Of a DNA stretch of 28,898 bases, positions 17,301 through 24,959 are shown piece by piece. Position 1 is the stretch's first letter. Each line of letters starts with the position of its first letter. A program made the translations under genes and the position numbers. This DNA comes from CAZBMJ01 sp964493205 (GTDB lineage: Bacteria; Myxococcota; UBA727; JABDBI01), in contig CAZBMJ010000030.1 of assembly GCA_964493205.1 (NCBI GenBank), positions 1-28,898 of the forward strand, given 5' to 3'. The notes under the pieces were generated by a model. That model did not search any database, was not told the origin of the DNA, and saw only the letters and a list, made by a program, of their open reading frames with translations.

Positions 17301-17960
17301 GTAATGATGCTTCCTCATGGGTATGATGGTCAAGGGCCCGAACATAGCTCAGGGCGTATAGAAAGATTTTTGCAGCTATCTGCGCAAAATAATTGGCGAG
17401 TGTGTAATTGTTCAACTTCTGCTCAATTGTTTCACCTTTTAAGAAAGCAAGCTTTAGAAGCTAAAAAACCTCTTATTATTTTTAGTCATAAAAGTTTATT
17501 AAGGGCAGAGGAGGCCTCTTGTCATGTGGAAGATCTAACACAAGGTTCTTTTAAACCTGTGATTAGTGATGAAATGAAGAAAGTTTTTAGAGTAATTTTT
17601 GTAAGCGGTAAGATCTATTGGGAACTTAAAAAGTATGAACAAAGTCTTGCAAAAGAAACGGGTATATTATTAGTGAGGATTGAACAGCTTTATCCCTTTG
17701 CAGGTATAGAGTTACTAGAAATCATTAAACAAAATCCTAGTGCACAAAAATTTTGGTTACAAGAAGAGTCTCGCAATAATGGCGCATTTTTATATATGAA
17801 AGATCAGTTTAGTAAACATTTTAATATTGAACTGGGATACATAGGGAGAAAAGAAAGCGCTTCGCCTGCAGTGGGTTCACCTAAAATTCATAAATTTGAG
17901 CAGCAAAGCATTATTAAAGCAGCATTTGAAGAACAAAAACTCACTAATATAGAGTTTTAA
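14397..17960 (+). CDS. kgd: Fused E2-E1 2-oxoglutarate dehydrogenase/decarboxylase (Kgd type)
   Basis: A 1187-residue fusion. An N-terminal SucA-like segment (SYVEMLRSLWLKNPTSVALE, ~31-50) is followed by an E2 succinyltransferase domain (~80-340) with the active-site block YDHRIIQGAESG (His293), and then a full E1 domain. The E1 part carries GMAHRGRLNVLAN, the thiamine-diphosphate motif GDGAFAGQG (608-616) to INNQIGYTA, and RYGHNEGDEP. It oxidatively decarboxylates 2-oxoglutarate towards succinyl-CoA. No lipoyl domain is present, as in mycobacterial KGD, so a separate lipoyl-E2 would be needed for full dehydrogenase work. The ribosome site is weak; ATG 14409 is an alternative start. Neither sucB nor lpd is adjacent. 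Confidence 0.93.
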   Translation: MVREMQVQQKNVKEKTVTEVKKVDGFGLNDSYVEMLRSLWLKNPTSVALEWQEYFLKDTPSYTPAVKIVEQKPIELPIKDNIVPLIGIQKKIAQNMTESILVPTATSSRQIPVKILEENRALINEFLESKNYSKCSFTHIIAYFIVKASIKYSCINNSYSEEYGPTRIEKKDINLGIAIDLQGKDGLRNLVVPSIKSAQNLSFKEFFNEYNNLVSLAHGQKLEPKHFIGTSITLTNPGTLGTISSNPRLMKGQGAIIATGAIAYPAQYEASNLELLQELGVGKIMTVSCTYDHRIIQGAESGRFLAYLHELLNGEHESYEEIFNSFGISYRPYNLKSEQSLLKNNENTNKEAQVVQLINAYRTRGHLLANCDPLSSSKKEVFELDLHYYGLSIWDLDKKFNAVSLRETLKILRNSYCNTMSVEYMFIDDLARREWLCLNLEKPSKNILLEEKKQILKDILKAEGFEQFLHKRYVGYKRFSLEGAETLITMLRELLDNAAINSFKEVLIGMAHRGRLNVLANILQKPYEAIFAEFEDLFADTQRSGDVKYHLGAKGIHKFKDLALSMELGFNPSHLEAINPVLEGMVRAKQDLSGDYEKTQVFAVLIHGDGAFAGQGVVYETLQMSNLAGYSTGGSIHIVINNQIGYTADPSKARSSQNCTDIAKFLSAPIFRVNADDPESCINALRLAFEYKIKFKSDVVIDLVAYRRYGHNEGDEPSFTQPVLYQTIKEHPSVTAVYADNLLRQALINQDEVAAIKTYYHDMFDTAYNTLKEKGSDGFSKDYVIQNADSFALVEQASTSVSQALLLEITTQSTKIKDDFSINHKVEEIIIDKRKNMVFNNNPKIDFGAAEILVYGSLLKEGVSVRISGQDCGRGTFAHRHAVLYDIKTSQAYIPLKNLETNNATFEIYDSLLSEEAVLGFEYGYSVAHPKSLVIWEAQFGDFFNGAQIQIDQFIASSEQKWNQKSRLVMMLPHGYDGQGPEHSSGRIERFLQLSAQNNWRVCNCSTSAQLFHLLRKQALEAKKPLIIFSHKSLLRAEEASCHVEDLTQGSFKPVISDEMKKVFRVIFVSGKIYWELKKYEQSLAKETGILLVRIEQLYPFAGIELLEIIKQNPSAQKFWLQEESRNNGAFLYMKDQFSKHFNIELGYIGRKESASPAVGSPKIHKFEQQSIIKAAFEEQKLTNIEF

Positions 17961-17982
17961 TAAAGAAATTTGCACTAAATAT

Positions 17983-18026
17983 GGAATGCACTCCAAAAAA
18001 TACTGTTATAATTTTGAGTGTGTTCC
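17983..18026. terminator. Possible hairpin between convergent genes
   Basis: GGAATGCACTC (17983-17993) pairs with GAGTGTGTTCC (18016-18026) using two G:U pairs, and after a bulged C four more A:U pairs extend the stem inward. It lies between the convergent kgd and dioxygenase genes and may end one or both transcripts, although no clear T-run follows. Confidence 0.4.
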
Positions 18027-18049
18027 GAAAGTAATGCTTTAAATCCTTG

Positions 18050-18718
18050 TCACACTGTTTCAATAGTAATATCAAATACCATATCAAAAGCGTTGCGGCC
18101 ATTTTCACTACTCCTCGCTATTTTTTCTCTTATAACCAGTGGTTTTTCATTATTTGGTATAGTGTTTAATATTTTATCACCGTTGTTATATTGATTATTA
18201 GCAAAATACATTTGAGTTATTTTTTCTTTGTAACCATTTTTATATACTTTAAAATGTATGTGAGGAGGGCGAATCCATCCTGGTGCAGCTACATAATGAC
18301 CGGGTATAATAGTTTTGAAGTTATATGAACCATCAGAAGAAGTAGTAGTAATGCCCCAATATTGAAAATTTTCATCAAGAGGATTATTATTTTCTTGGTC
18401 TCCAGGATGGTTATATCTGCCAGAATAGCAAGCCTGCCAAATTTCTACTACGACATTTTGTATAGGATTACAGTTGTGGTCAGTTACTTTTCCTGAAAGA
18501 TAAATAATATCCCCTAAGGCTACTTGCCCAGAAGAATTAACGACAGTGAGGTCATTGTTTTTATCAGCTTGATCTTTAACGGGATAAAAAGGCCCTTTTG
18601 GTTGTATGGGTGTGCCTTCACAAATTGAACCTAGTAATTTTGTAGCTGATAAAGCAATAATAGAGCTCCCACCAATTTTTAGTAAACTTCTTCTTGATAT
18701 AACATCTTGTTTTTTCAT
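18050..18718 (-). CDS. Tat-exported intradiol ring-cleavage dioxygenase-like protein
   Basis: A 222-residue protein of the protocatechuate 3,4-dioxygenase/catechol 1,2-dioxygenase fold. The family's four non-haem Fe(III) ligands are all present in context: Tyr102 (GRYNHPGD), Tyr142 (PGHYV), and His153 and His155 (RPPHIHF). The N-terminus is a twin-arginine signal (SRRSLLK, Arg9-Arg10, then a mild hydrophobic stretch), so it should be folded, probably iron-loaded, before export to the periplasm. No ring-degradation pathway genes lie nearby, so the natural substrate is unclear; exported members of this family are known without a proven catabolic role. AGGA precedes the ATG. The Tat translocase is encoded 1.6-2.6 kb away. 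Confidence 0.85.
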   Translation of the reverse strand: MKKQDVISRRSLLKIGGSSIIALSATKLLGSICEGTPIQPKGPFYPVKDQADKNNDLTVVNSSGQVALGDIIYLSGKVTDHNCNPIQNVVVEIWQACYSGRYNHPGDQENNNPLDENFQYWGITTTSSDGSYNFKTIIPGHYVAAPGWIRPPHIHFKVYKNGYKEKITQMYFANNQYNNGDKILNTIPNNEKPLVIREKIARSSENGRNAFDMVFDITIETV

Positions 18719-18787
18719 GTTTTTTCCTACTAACTAATGAAACCTTAGATTTTGGTTTTTTAAAAAATGTTCAAAGTAATAACCGTA

Positions 18788-18816
18788 TTGTCATAATAAG
18801 AGAGCTGTACTATTAA
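18788..18816 (+). promoter_or_regulatory. Promoter of the truA-tat operon
   Basis: TTGTCA (18788-18793), a 17-base spacer and TATTAA (18811-18816) predict initiation near 18823. That would make a TTG start at 18825 leaderless and favours the ATG at 18852 for the first gene. Confidence 0.6.
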
Positions 18817-18851
18817 CACTTAGATTGAAAAAATTATTACGGTGGGTTTTT

Positions 18852-19076
18852 ATGACAGCTACTACCTCTTACGGTATCTATTTATTGGATAATCGCATTG
18901 CTCAAAGAAATATTAAGCAAGGACGTTTAGAAAAGAGCGTTTATGAAGAGTTTATGACTTCTTTGCCAGATTTAAGCGAAGCATGTGAAAATATATCTAG
19001 TGAAATTTATAGTTTGGATAAATCAAAAGTAGCTTTAAGCGGTGAATTTGTAAGTGGTGAAGAAGATAATGAATAA
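18852..19076 (+). CDS. Small protein of unknown function, first gene of truA-tat operon
   Basis: A 74-residue protein rich in charged residues, with an N-terminal stretch TATTSYGIYLLDNRIAQRN. I place the start at ATG 18852 because a GGTGGG ribosome-site-like sequence precedes it and the predicted transcript begins near 18823. A TTG at 18825 would add nine residues (KKLLRWVF...) and create a short hydrophobic anchor, which I cannot exclude. The end overlaps the next gene's ATG by eight bases, implying translational coupling with the DUF1844 gene. No family is recognised. Confidence 0.6.
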   Translation: MTATTSYGIYLLDNRIAQRNIKQGRLEKSVYEEFMTSLPDLSEACENISSEIYSLDKSKVALSGEFVSGEEDNE

Positions 19077-19473
19077 AAAAGATGAGCCCCAAGAAGGCTT
19101 TAAAGTAGTGGATAAAAGAGGCTTTAATGAGCCAGCTACAGAAACTAAAAAAACTGCTACAGCAAATACTCCAAATCCTAGTGCTGAGCGCCCAAAAATA
19201 GATTTTACTATTTTTGTTCAATCTATGGCTCATCAATCTATGATGGGATTAGGATTGGTACCTTGGCCAGATTCAGGTTTAATCAAACCTGATTTGACTA
19301 TGGCTTCTGAAACTATTGAAATACTTGAAATGCTGAAAGAAAAAAGTGAAGGCAATTTAAATAAAGATGAAGAATCTTTAATAACTGGATTGCTTTATCA
19401 ATTAAAGATAGCGTTTGTAGAAGTTTCCAGCCAAGCCAAAAAGCCTAATAGTGGCGGCGGTATTATTATTTAG
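19069..19473 (+). CDS. DUF1844 domain protein
   Basis: A 134-residue protein. After a polar, low-complexity N-terminus, residues ~47-120 match the DUF1844 pattern: IDFTIFVQSMAHQSMMGLGL, VPWPDSG, then TIEILEMLKEKSEGNLNKDE and LLYQLKIAFVEV. The family is common in deltaproteobacteria, Acidobacteria and Planctomycetes, and its function is unknown. The tail is Gly-rich (GGGIII). I take ATG 19069 rather than the earlier GTG 19054, since the ATG overlaps the upstream stop in the usual coupled way. It is followed 14 bases later by truA. Confidence 0.85.
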   Translation: MNKKDEPQEGFKVVDKRGFNEPATETKKTATANTPNPSAERPKIDFTIFVQSMAHQSMMGLGLVPWPDSGLIKPDLTMASETIEILEMLKEKSEGNLNKDEESLITGLLYQLKIAFVEVSSQAKKPNSGGGIII

Positions 19474-19487
19474 TAAGGAATGACGTC

Positions 19488-20345
19488 TTGGAAAGCTCAT
19501 CGTATCGCTTATGGATAGCTTATAATGGTGCTAGCTTTTCAGGCTTTCAATCTCAAAAAAATTCCTTAGCTGTGCAAGACTGTTTAAACGAGGCGTTTAG
19601 GCAGATAATTAAACAAGAGGTTGTGCTTACAGCGGCGGGTCGGACTGATTCAGGTGTACATGCTAATTCTTTGGCTGTATCGGTTGATTTAGCTACTAAT
19701 TTGTCACCAACAAACTTAACCTTAGCTCTTGCCACAAAGCTTGATAAAAAAATTTCAGTGTTTCGTATTGACAAGTTTCCTCTAGGATTTAATGCCAGAA
19801 CTCAAAGTATTGGTAAAAAATATATTTATCGTATTTATCAAGGATTAGTTCCTGATCCATTTTTATACGATACAAGCTTACATATTAGAAAATCTTTATG
19901 TGAAAAAAGTATGCAAGAAGCGGCTAATTACTTAATTGGTGAATACGATTTTTCTAGCTTTAGAGCAAAATATTGTAATGCTTCTCATGCCATTCGATAT
20001 ATTTGGCATTTAAAAATAACCAGAGTAAATAATATTTTAGAAATCGATGTGAGAGGGAACGCTTTTTGTTTAAATATGGTTCGTATAATCGTAGGGACTT
20101 TAATACAAGTTGGACTAAAAAAACTTTTTCCTAGTGACATTAAAAATATTTTAGAAAAAAAAGATCGTAGATTTGCTGGCCCTACAGCTAAAGCATGCGG
20201 ATTATTTTTTGATCAAGTTTATTATCCTGATGATTTATCACAAGCTCTAATTCCAGATAATGCTGTTTTTCCTCGCTATCCTGTTAATAAAAATACTTGG
20301 CCTTTTCTAAAAGAAGATATTTGTTATGGGCCTAAAAGTAGGTGA
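19488..20345 (+). CDS. truA: tRNA pseudouridine(38-40) synthase TruA
   Basis: A 285-residue TruA. The catalytic motif AAGRTDSGVHA holds Asp54, and the fold start YNGASFSGFQSQ is typical. It isomerises U38, U39 and U40 in tRNA anticodon arms. The start appears to be TTG 19488, eight bases after TAAGGA; the only nearby ATG (19480) is one base from that ribosome site and opens a different frame that stops after 12 codons. No in-frame ATG exists close to the conserved N-terminus. tatA/B follows three bases after the stop. Confidence 0.93.
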   Translation: MESSSYRLWIAYNGASFSGFQSQKNSLAVQDCLNEAFRQIIKQEVVLTAAGRTDSGVHANSLAVSVDLATNLSPTNLTLALATKLDKKISVFRIDKFPLGFNARTQSIGKKYIYRIYQGLVPDPFLYDTSLHIRKSLCEKSMQEAANYLIGEYDFSSFRAKYCNASHAIRYIWHLKITRVNNILEIDVRGNAFCLNMVRIIVGTLIQVGLKKLFPSDIKNILEKKDRRFAGPTAKACGLFFDQVYYPDDLSQALIPDNAVFPRYPVNKNTWPFLKEDICYGPKSR

Positions 20346-20348
20346 GTT

Positions 20349-20576
20349 ATGTTATCAATAGGTTTTTTTGAAGTTGTAATTATTGCCGTAGTGGCCTTGG
20401 TAGTTCTGGGGCCAGAAAGATTGCCGTGGCTGATGAGAAAACTAGCTTTTTTTTATAAGCAGTTTGTGCAGATAAAAAATGAAGTCCATTATCAAATGAT
20501 GAGCATAGAGCAAGAAGACTTAAATAAAAGAAAAGCCATTATTGCTGAAAAAGAAAAGGTCTCTAGCGATGAATGA
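20349..20576 (+). CDS. Twin-arginine translocase TatA/TatB family protein
   Basis: A 75-residue protein with one N-terminal membrane helix (FFEVVIIAVVALVVLGPERLP, about residues 6-26) followed by an amphipathic helix and a charged tail, the standard TatA/TatB layout. The GPERLP turn is more TatB-like, while the short length is TatA-like; only one such gene is visible here. With TatC it exports folded proteins bearing twin-arginine signals. It lies three bases after truA and overlaps tatC. Confidence 0.9.
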   Translation: MLSIGFFEVVIIAVVALVVLGPERLPWLMRKLAFFYKQFVQIKNEVHYQMMSIEQEDLNKRKAIIAEKEKVSSDE

Positions 20577-21309
20577 AGAGAAACAATCTATTAGTAGTCA
20601 TTTAGCTGACTTAAGAAAATGTTTTATTCGTTGTTTGGTAATAGGGTTATTAGCAGCTTGTATTTGTTATGGATTTAGCAATATTTTAATGGAGATTTTA
20701 AAAAAACCTATTCTAGATATTATGCCTAAAAATTCTAATCTAGTAGTGCTTGCTCCTTATGAATATTTTTTTGTAGAGTTGAAAGCTTCACTATTTTTTG
20801 GTTTATTATTAGCTCTGCCCATGATGTTTAGCCAAATATGGCTATTTGTGTCGCCTGGATTATATAAAAATGAAAAAAAATTTTTATTATATTTTGTTAT
20901 TGCAGCTACTCTATGTTTTATAATAGGTGTATGTTTTGCCTATTTTTTAGTTTTTCCTCCCACATTTCAGTTTTTTATTGACACCTTGCCTCCAGATATT
21001 GTGGGTACTTATTCTGTAAGCATGCTGTATGGTTTTTGTATCACTATTTTATTGGGTTTTGGGGTAATTTTTCAAACGCCTTTGGCTGTCTTTTTGTTAA
21101 TAATTTTCAATATTGTAAACATAGAGACCTTTAGCAGCTTACGTAGATATATATTTGTTGCCAGCTTTATTATTGGTGCCATATTAACTCCTCCTGATCC
21201 CATAAGCCAAGTTATGTTAGCTATTCCCATGTATTGTCTTTTTGAAGTGGGATTATTTTTAGCAAAAATTTGTGTGAGAAAAAAAATTCCTAAATTTATT
21301 GATCAGTAA
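20569..21309 (+). CDS. tatC: Twin-arginine translocase subunit TatC
   Basis: A 246-residue, six-helix membrane protein, the normal TatC size. Conserved blocks are SHLADLRK near the N-terminus (signal-peptide binding), the FVSPGLY motif after helix two, and ILTPPDPISQVMLAIPMY near the C-terminus. The ATG overlaps the tatA/B stop by eight bases with AAGG upstream, which indicates coupling; a TTG at 20542 would add nine unconserved residues. A probable substrate, the Tat-signal dioxygenase, is encoded just upstream on the other strand. The gene's end overlaps the convergent orphan gene by 14 bases. Confidence 0.95.
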   Translation: MNEEKQSISSHLADLRKCFIRCLVIGLLAACICYGFSNILMEILKKPILDIMPKNSNLVVLAPYEYFFVELKASLFFGLLLALPMMFSQIWLFVSPGLYKNEKKFLLYFVIAATLCFIIGVCFAYFLVFPPTFQFFIDTLPPDIVGTYSVSMLYGFCITILLGFGVIFQTPLAVFLLIIFNIVNIETFSSLRRYIFVASFIIGAILTPPDPISQVMLAIPMYCLFEVGLFLAKICVRKKIPKFIDQ

Positions 21310-22927
21310 TGAAAATAAATTTATTATGCAAAACGAGTATATGAGTTTTGCTGGAAGGAAAATCTTTCTCAAAATATGCGGATACGATTTCTTTTTCTGG
21401 GAGGTATTTGTTTAAATAAAATATATTTTTAAAAATAAAAAAATTTGATGAAAATTCAATATCAGGTAAATCAAATTCTTGTGAAATATCTTTCATAGAT
21501 AATAAAATTTGTTCATATTTTTCTTTATAATCAGGATAACTATTTAATTTTGTTCTTTTTTTAATAATATCCCTACAAGTTACCATAGTTTGATAGTATA
21601 ATTTTATTAGGTTATCTATATCTAGATTTTGCATTTGAGGCAATAAAAGCTCACCTAAATCATGCTTATTGGCCAGCCTATTCTCTAAACTATTATTTAA
21701 ATATAATGTGTCACTCTGACCTATTAAAAAACTTAATTGATTAAATACATCTTTAAAGCCTGGAGAGCTATTTAGTTCATGAATTAAATAAAAAATAACT
21801 AAATTAAACATGGAATCAACCATCTCATTAGTATGATTATAAAACCCATGAGGAATTTTTTCTATATATATTTTTTCGTCTAATAAGTTATTTATTGAAT
21901 TGCTATTTAAAAATTTTTTATTTTTTATTATAATTATCAGCATACTTTTCATAATTTTACGACGCTTATTTCCTAATTTAAACAGTTTTTCTTTTATTTC
22001 CTCATTAAGCGTTGCTTTAGTTTCTTGTAAATTTTTATCAAATCTATAGCCATAAAAAGATAATAAATAATTTACAGCATGAGAAATATCGTGAAGATAA
22101 AAGTGTGAAGGCATAAAAAGATAACTATCAGCAATAATAGGTAGTATTACCATTCCTAATGGAGCTACATCATGTACGAACAAATCATAAAAATCTTCAC
22201 TATTTAATACAAAAGGACAAGGAATAAAAATTAATATAGACGCGAATTGAGCTAATCCTGCAGGAGAAAATTGCCCATTGTAATTAGCCGTTATAAAATG
22301 ATCAGGCATGAAACACCAATCTTTTGGAGGATTTTGAGTGTAAAATTTTTTTAAGCATAATTGGTACCAATAAAAACCAACATTAGTATAACTATTTTCA
22401 GAAATAGCAGAGTAATTAACAGATAATAAAAAATGAGAAAAAATTAATAATTCTTCATAACTACAGCCATCAAGTGAGTCAAAATATGATTTAAAATTTT
22501 TATATTCTTTTTTATTGTTTTCTCTTTCTTCATCTATACCTGAATAAGAAGTTTTAATTTCAAGTATATCATGGTAGTTTTTATATTCTTCATCAGTTAG
22601 CTGAATTAAACCAAACCATTTATCAAAACTTTCAATAATTTGTTTAAATCCTTTAAAACGATATACTTGGAAGTTGTTATTTTGTTGGCTAGCATTTTTA
22701 ATAGCATTAGCTAAATTTATATAAAAAAGTAAAAATCCTTCATTGATATCTGGTAAAAAGGGTATTTCTTCATAAGTAAGAGTGTAGTTATTTTTTTGTT
22801 TTTTATATTCATCAACACTTTGATTTAAAAATGAAGCTAATTCTTGTGCTTGTTTCTCAACATCTTGCAAAGCATTAGTTTGATAACACATAAATAATAT
22901 TAATAAACATAAAAATAATTTAATCAT
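21296..22927 (-). CDS. Large exported protein of unknown function
   Basis: A 543-residue protein with a Sec signal peptide (LFLCLLILFMCYQTNA). The mature chain is rich in Asn, Tyr, Phe and Leu, appears mostly helical, and has several His/Asp-containing stretches, for example HFYLHDISHAVNYLLSFYGY near residue 280, in which H-x-x-H-x-(D/H) spacing could hold a metal but matches no family I know. Its last 14 bases overlap tatC tail-to-tail. It belongs to the run of orphan exported genes that fills the rest of the window. Confidence 0.7.
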   Translation of the reverse strand: MIKLFLCLLILFMCYQTNALQDVEKQAQELASFLNQSVDEYKKQKNNYTLTYEEIPFLPDINEGFLLFYINLANAIKNASQQNNNFQVYRFKGFKQIIESFDKWFGLIQLTDEEYKNYHDILEIKTSYSGIDEERENNKKEYKNFKSYFDSLDGCSYEELLIFSHFLLSVNYSAISENSYTNVGFYWYQLCLKKFYTQNPPKDWCFMPDHFITANYNGQFSPAGLAQFASILIFIPCPFVLNSEDFYDLFVHDVAPLGMVILPIIADSYLFMPSHFYLHDISHAVNYLLSFYGYRFDKNLQETKATLNEEIKEKLFKLGNKRRKIMKSMLIIIIKNKKFLNSNSINNLLDEKIYIEKIPHGFYNHTNEMVDSMFNLVIFYLIHELNSSPGFKDVFNQLSFLIGQSDTLYLNNSLENRLANKHDLGELLLPQMQNLDIDNLIKLYYQTMVTCRDIIKKRTKLNSYPDYKEKYEQILLSMKDISQEFDLPDIEFSSNFFIFKNIFYLNKYLPEKEIVSAYFEKDFPSSKTHILVLHNKFIFITDQ

Positions 22928-23066
22928 CTTTTACCTGTAAACACTTAGTTTTTATAAGCATTCAGCGATAAGCATAAATTGGATTATTGTAAATTGCTGA
23001 TTACTATGTAAAAAGAAAAGCAAAAAGACTATAACGTCGACATTTGATGTAATAAAGGTAAAATAA
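22928..23066. other. Divergent promoter region, no gene seen
   Basis: This gap separates two exported-protein genes reading outward and should hold both promoters. No convincing paired -35/-10 boxes stand out. AAAGG about ten bases before 23067 is the likely ribosome site of the rightward gene. Confidence 0.4.
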
Positions 23067-23438
23067 ATGTTGCAGTTAATTATTAAAATATCCTTATTCT
23101 TATTGGCTTTTTTATTCTTTTTGCCAAGTTTACATGCTTACAACAGCGAATACGAAATACGTATAGAAGAAGAATGTTCTTCAGACAGATTGTTTGATAA
23201 AAAAACTGGCGAATATATAGGCTGTAGCTCTGAATACTGTGGTCAAAAAACAATTTTCAGTTCACTAAAAATGTCAAAAATAGAGTGCAATAGATATTGT
23301 TATAATAGCCACAAAGACGTAGAAATTCCTCCCTGTAGCGGAGCTTCCAGGGCTTTGACTGAATATGGCTTTGTTCAGACTGGCACTAAGCTTTGTACAA
23401 TTACCACTCCTAATGGAATAGAAATTCGTAAACAATAA
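23067..23438 (+). CDS. Small Cys-rich exported protein
   Basis: A 123-residue protein with a strong signal peptide (LFLLAFLFFLPSLHAY). The mature ~100 residues contain eight Cys (EECSSD, GCSSEYCGQ, ECNRYCYN, PPCSG, KLCTIT), an even number suggesting four disulphides in the periplasm or outside. The pattern matches no family I know. The next gene starts ten bases after the stop with GGAAAT before its ATG, so the two are probably made from one transcript. Confidence 0.65.
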   Translation: MLQLIIKISLFLLAFLFFLPSLHAYNSEYEIRIEEECSSDRLFDKKTGEYIGCSSEYCGQKTIFSSLKMSKIECNRYCYNSHKDVEIPPCSGASRALTEYGFVQTGTKLCTITTPNGIEIRKQ

Positions 23439-23448
23439 AGGAAATATC

Positions 23449-24303
23449 ATGAAAACATGGTTTTTGTTTTTTTTCGTTGTGTCCTCTCAGGTGTATGGAT
23501 TTTTTTTTAAGGAGGATTTTTATAAAACTTCAGACTCTAAGCTTCTTATCGCTGTTAAATCCTATACCAATGGTATAAAAAATGTAGAGTTTTTGGGGAC
23601 ACCTACCATGGCCGAGAAAGAATACTATGAAGAGCTAAACCGGCGTCTTGCAGGTAAGGTGGTTATTCACCTAGATCATGGTTTTGATATTAAAGAAAAA
23701 ATTCTTAATCTAAGTGAACAAGAGCAAGATGATTTTTGTACAATCTGTGAAAATCGCTGCTGGCCAATCGCTAGGAAGCTTGGTCTTACTTGGGTGCTTT
23801 TGGGTTTGAATATTACAAGTGCTAAATCTCTTCATCATGGAGATGTTGAACGCTTAGTTGAGGATACTGATATTTCTTTCACCAATAAAACTCGAGAATG
23901 GCTCGATAAAAAAATTAACAATGATTTTGTTCGCTTATTTTTTAATGATAAAAGAACTCCACTTAATGCTTCAATAAAAGAAAAGGCAGCAAGCATTTTT
24001 GAAAAAAAGACCTTTGGATGGACTAGAGAAAGGTTAGTGGAGCAATTATTACAAGTGAATGACTATGAAACTTTGATCAATCAACTTAATAACAATCCTC
24101 AAATTCGAGCGCAGCTGAAAAATAATAGGTTCTATTTAAGGCAGAAAATACTTCTTAATAAACTAAAAGAATTGCTAGCCTATGAAGATAACATCGTTAT
24201 TCTAGCCGATCCCTTATTTTTTAGATTTATGGAAGATGCTATTGATTCATTAGGTTTTGTACCTGCAACACAGCACTGGTTTGCTCTTTTTCCAATTCTT
24301 TAA
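23449..24303 (+). CDS. Exported, degenerate TraB/Tiki-like protein
   Basis: A 284-residue protein with a signal peptide (WFLFFFVVSSQVYG). Three stretches echo the TraB/GumN/Tiki-like fold: an N-terminal VEFLGTPTMAEKEYYEELNR (usual form V-x-L-V-G-x-x-H-x-G-x-x-x-YY), a middle LGLTWVLLGLNI...HHGDVERL (usual LGL-x-x-Q-x-x-x-LDY...HAD), and a C-terminal ILADPLFFRFMEDAIDSLGF (usual GAGH...LGF). The residues that bind metal in active members (His of the first motif, Glu after the second strand, Gly-His near the end) are all replaced. If the homology is right, this is a pseudo-enzyme. Position beside the Cys-rich protein suggests a shared transcript. Confidence 0.5.
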   Translation: MKTWFLFFFVVSSQVYGFFFKEDFYKTSDSKLLIAVKSYTNGIKNVEFLGTPTMAEKEYYEELNRRLAGKVVIHLDHGFDIKEKILNLSEQEQDDFCTICENRCWPIARKLGLTWVLLGLNITSAKSLHHGDVERLVEDTDISFTNKTREWLDKKINNDFVRLFFNDKRTPLNASIKEKAASIFEKKTFGWTRERLVEQLLQVNDYETLINQLNNNPQIRAQLKNNRFYLRQKILLNKLKELLAYEDNIVILADPLFFRFMEDAIDSLGFVPATQHWFALFPIL

Positions 24304-24835
24304 GTACTTCTTGAAACCAATATGGTTGATGATTTATTAATTTATTTATTATATCTGTGCTATTTTTTGGCATATTTTTTATTGGACAAATAAGTTTTTC
24401 ATAATTTTTTACCATATAGGCCGCATTAATAGTTAAAGCACATAAACATACTAGTGCAGCATGGCTTTCATTCTTAAGGAGGTCGCGATAACACTCATCA
24501 TCATGACAATTTTCTAATAAGTATAATAATGGTATGTATATAAATAATGTAGATAAGCTGAAAACTGATGAATATATTGTTAAATTTATGACTTTATTAC
24601 GTATTATATCTTTTTCTAAAATTGATAATTTTATATTTAGCATATTTTTTAAATCATCAATTTCTTCTGTGGTTATATCTAAAGATTGAAAATTCGATAA
24701 TTCATCCAATTGATAATCACCTTTTAATTTTATGTATATTTTTTTTGCTACTTCTTGAATCTCTTTATCTTGCGTTGCGTAAACAAAATTGTTATAGATT
24801 AAAAAAAATACAACTATCGATAGATATTTTTTCAC
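24239..24835 (-). CDS. Exported or membrane protein of unknown function
   Basis: A 198-residue protein. It starts with a signal peptide or anchor (SIVVFFLIYNNFVYA) and has two further hydrophobic segments, at about residues 84-107 (NLTIYSSVFSLSTLFIYIPL) and 126-141 (AALVCLCALTINAAYM), separated by a short loop with two Cys (ENCHDDECYRD). It could be a small inner-membrane hairpin protein. Its 3' end overlaps the convergent TraB/Tiki-like gene by 65 bases, long for bacteria, so each C-terminus constrains the other. No family recognised. Confidence 0.6.
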   Translation of the reverse strand: MKKYLSIVVFFLIYNNFVYATQDKEIQEVAKKIYIKLKGDYQLDELSNFQSLDITTEEIDDLKNMLNIKLSILEKDIIRNKVINLTIYSSVFSLSTLFIYIPLLYLLENCHDDECYRDLLKNESHAALVCLCALTINAAYMVKNYEKLICPIKNMPKNSTDIINKLINHQPYWFQEVLKELEKEQTSAVLQVQNLMNQ

Positions 24836-24959
24836 AGCATCCTCATTAAAGTTAAAAATAATTTTTTGATTTATTTACACTATATGTTAGCTTTTTTTAT
24901 GCAATATGAGCTGTTTGTAAAAATATATAATAAAGACAGTCTGATTTTGATGTATAACC

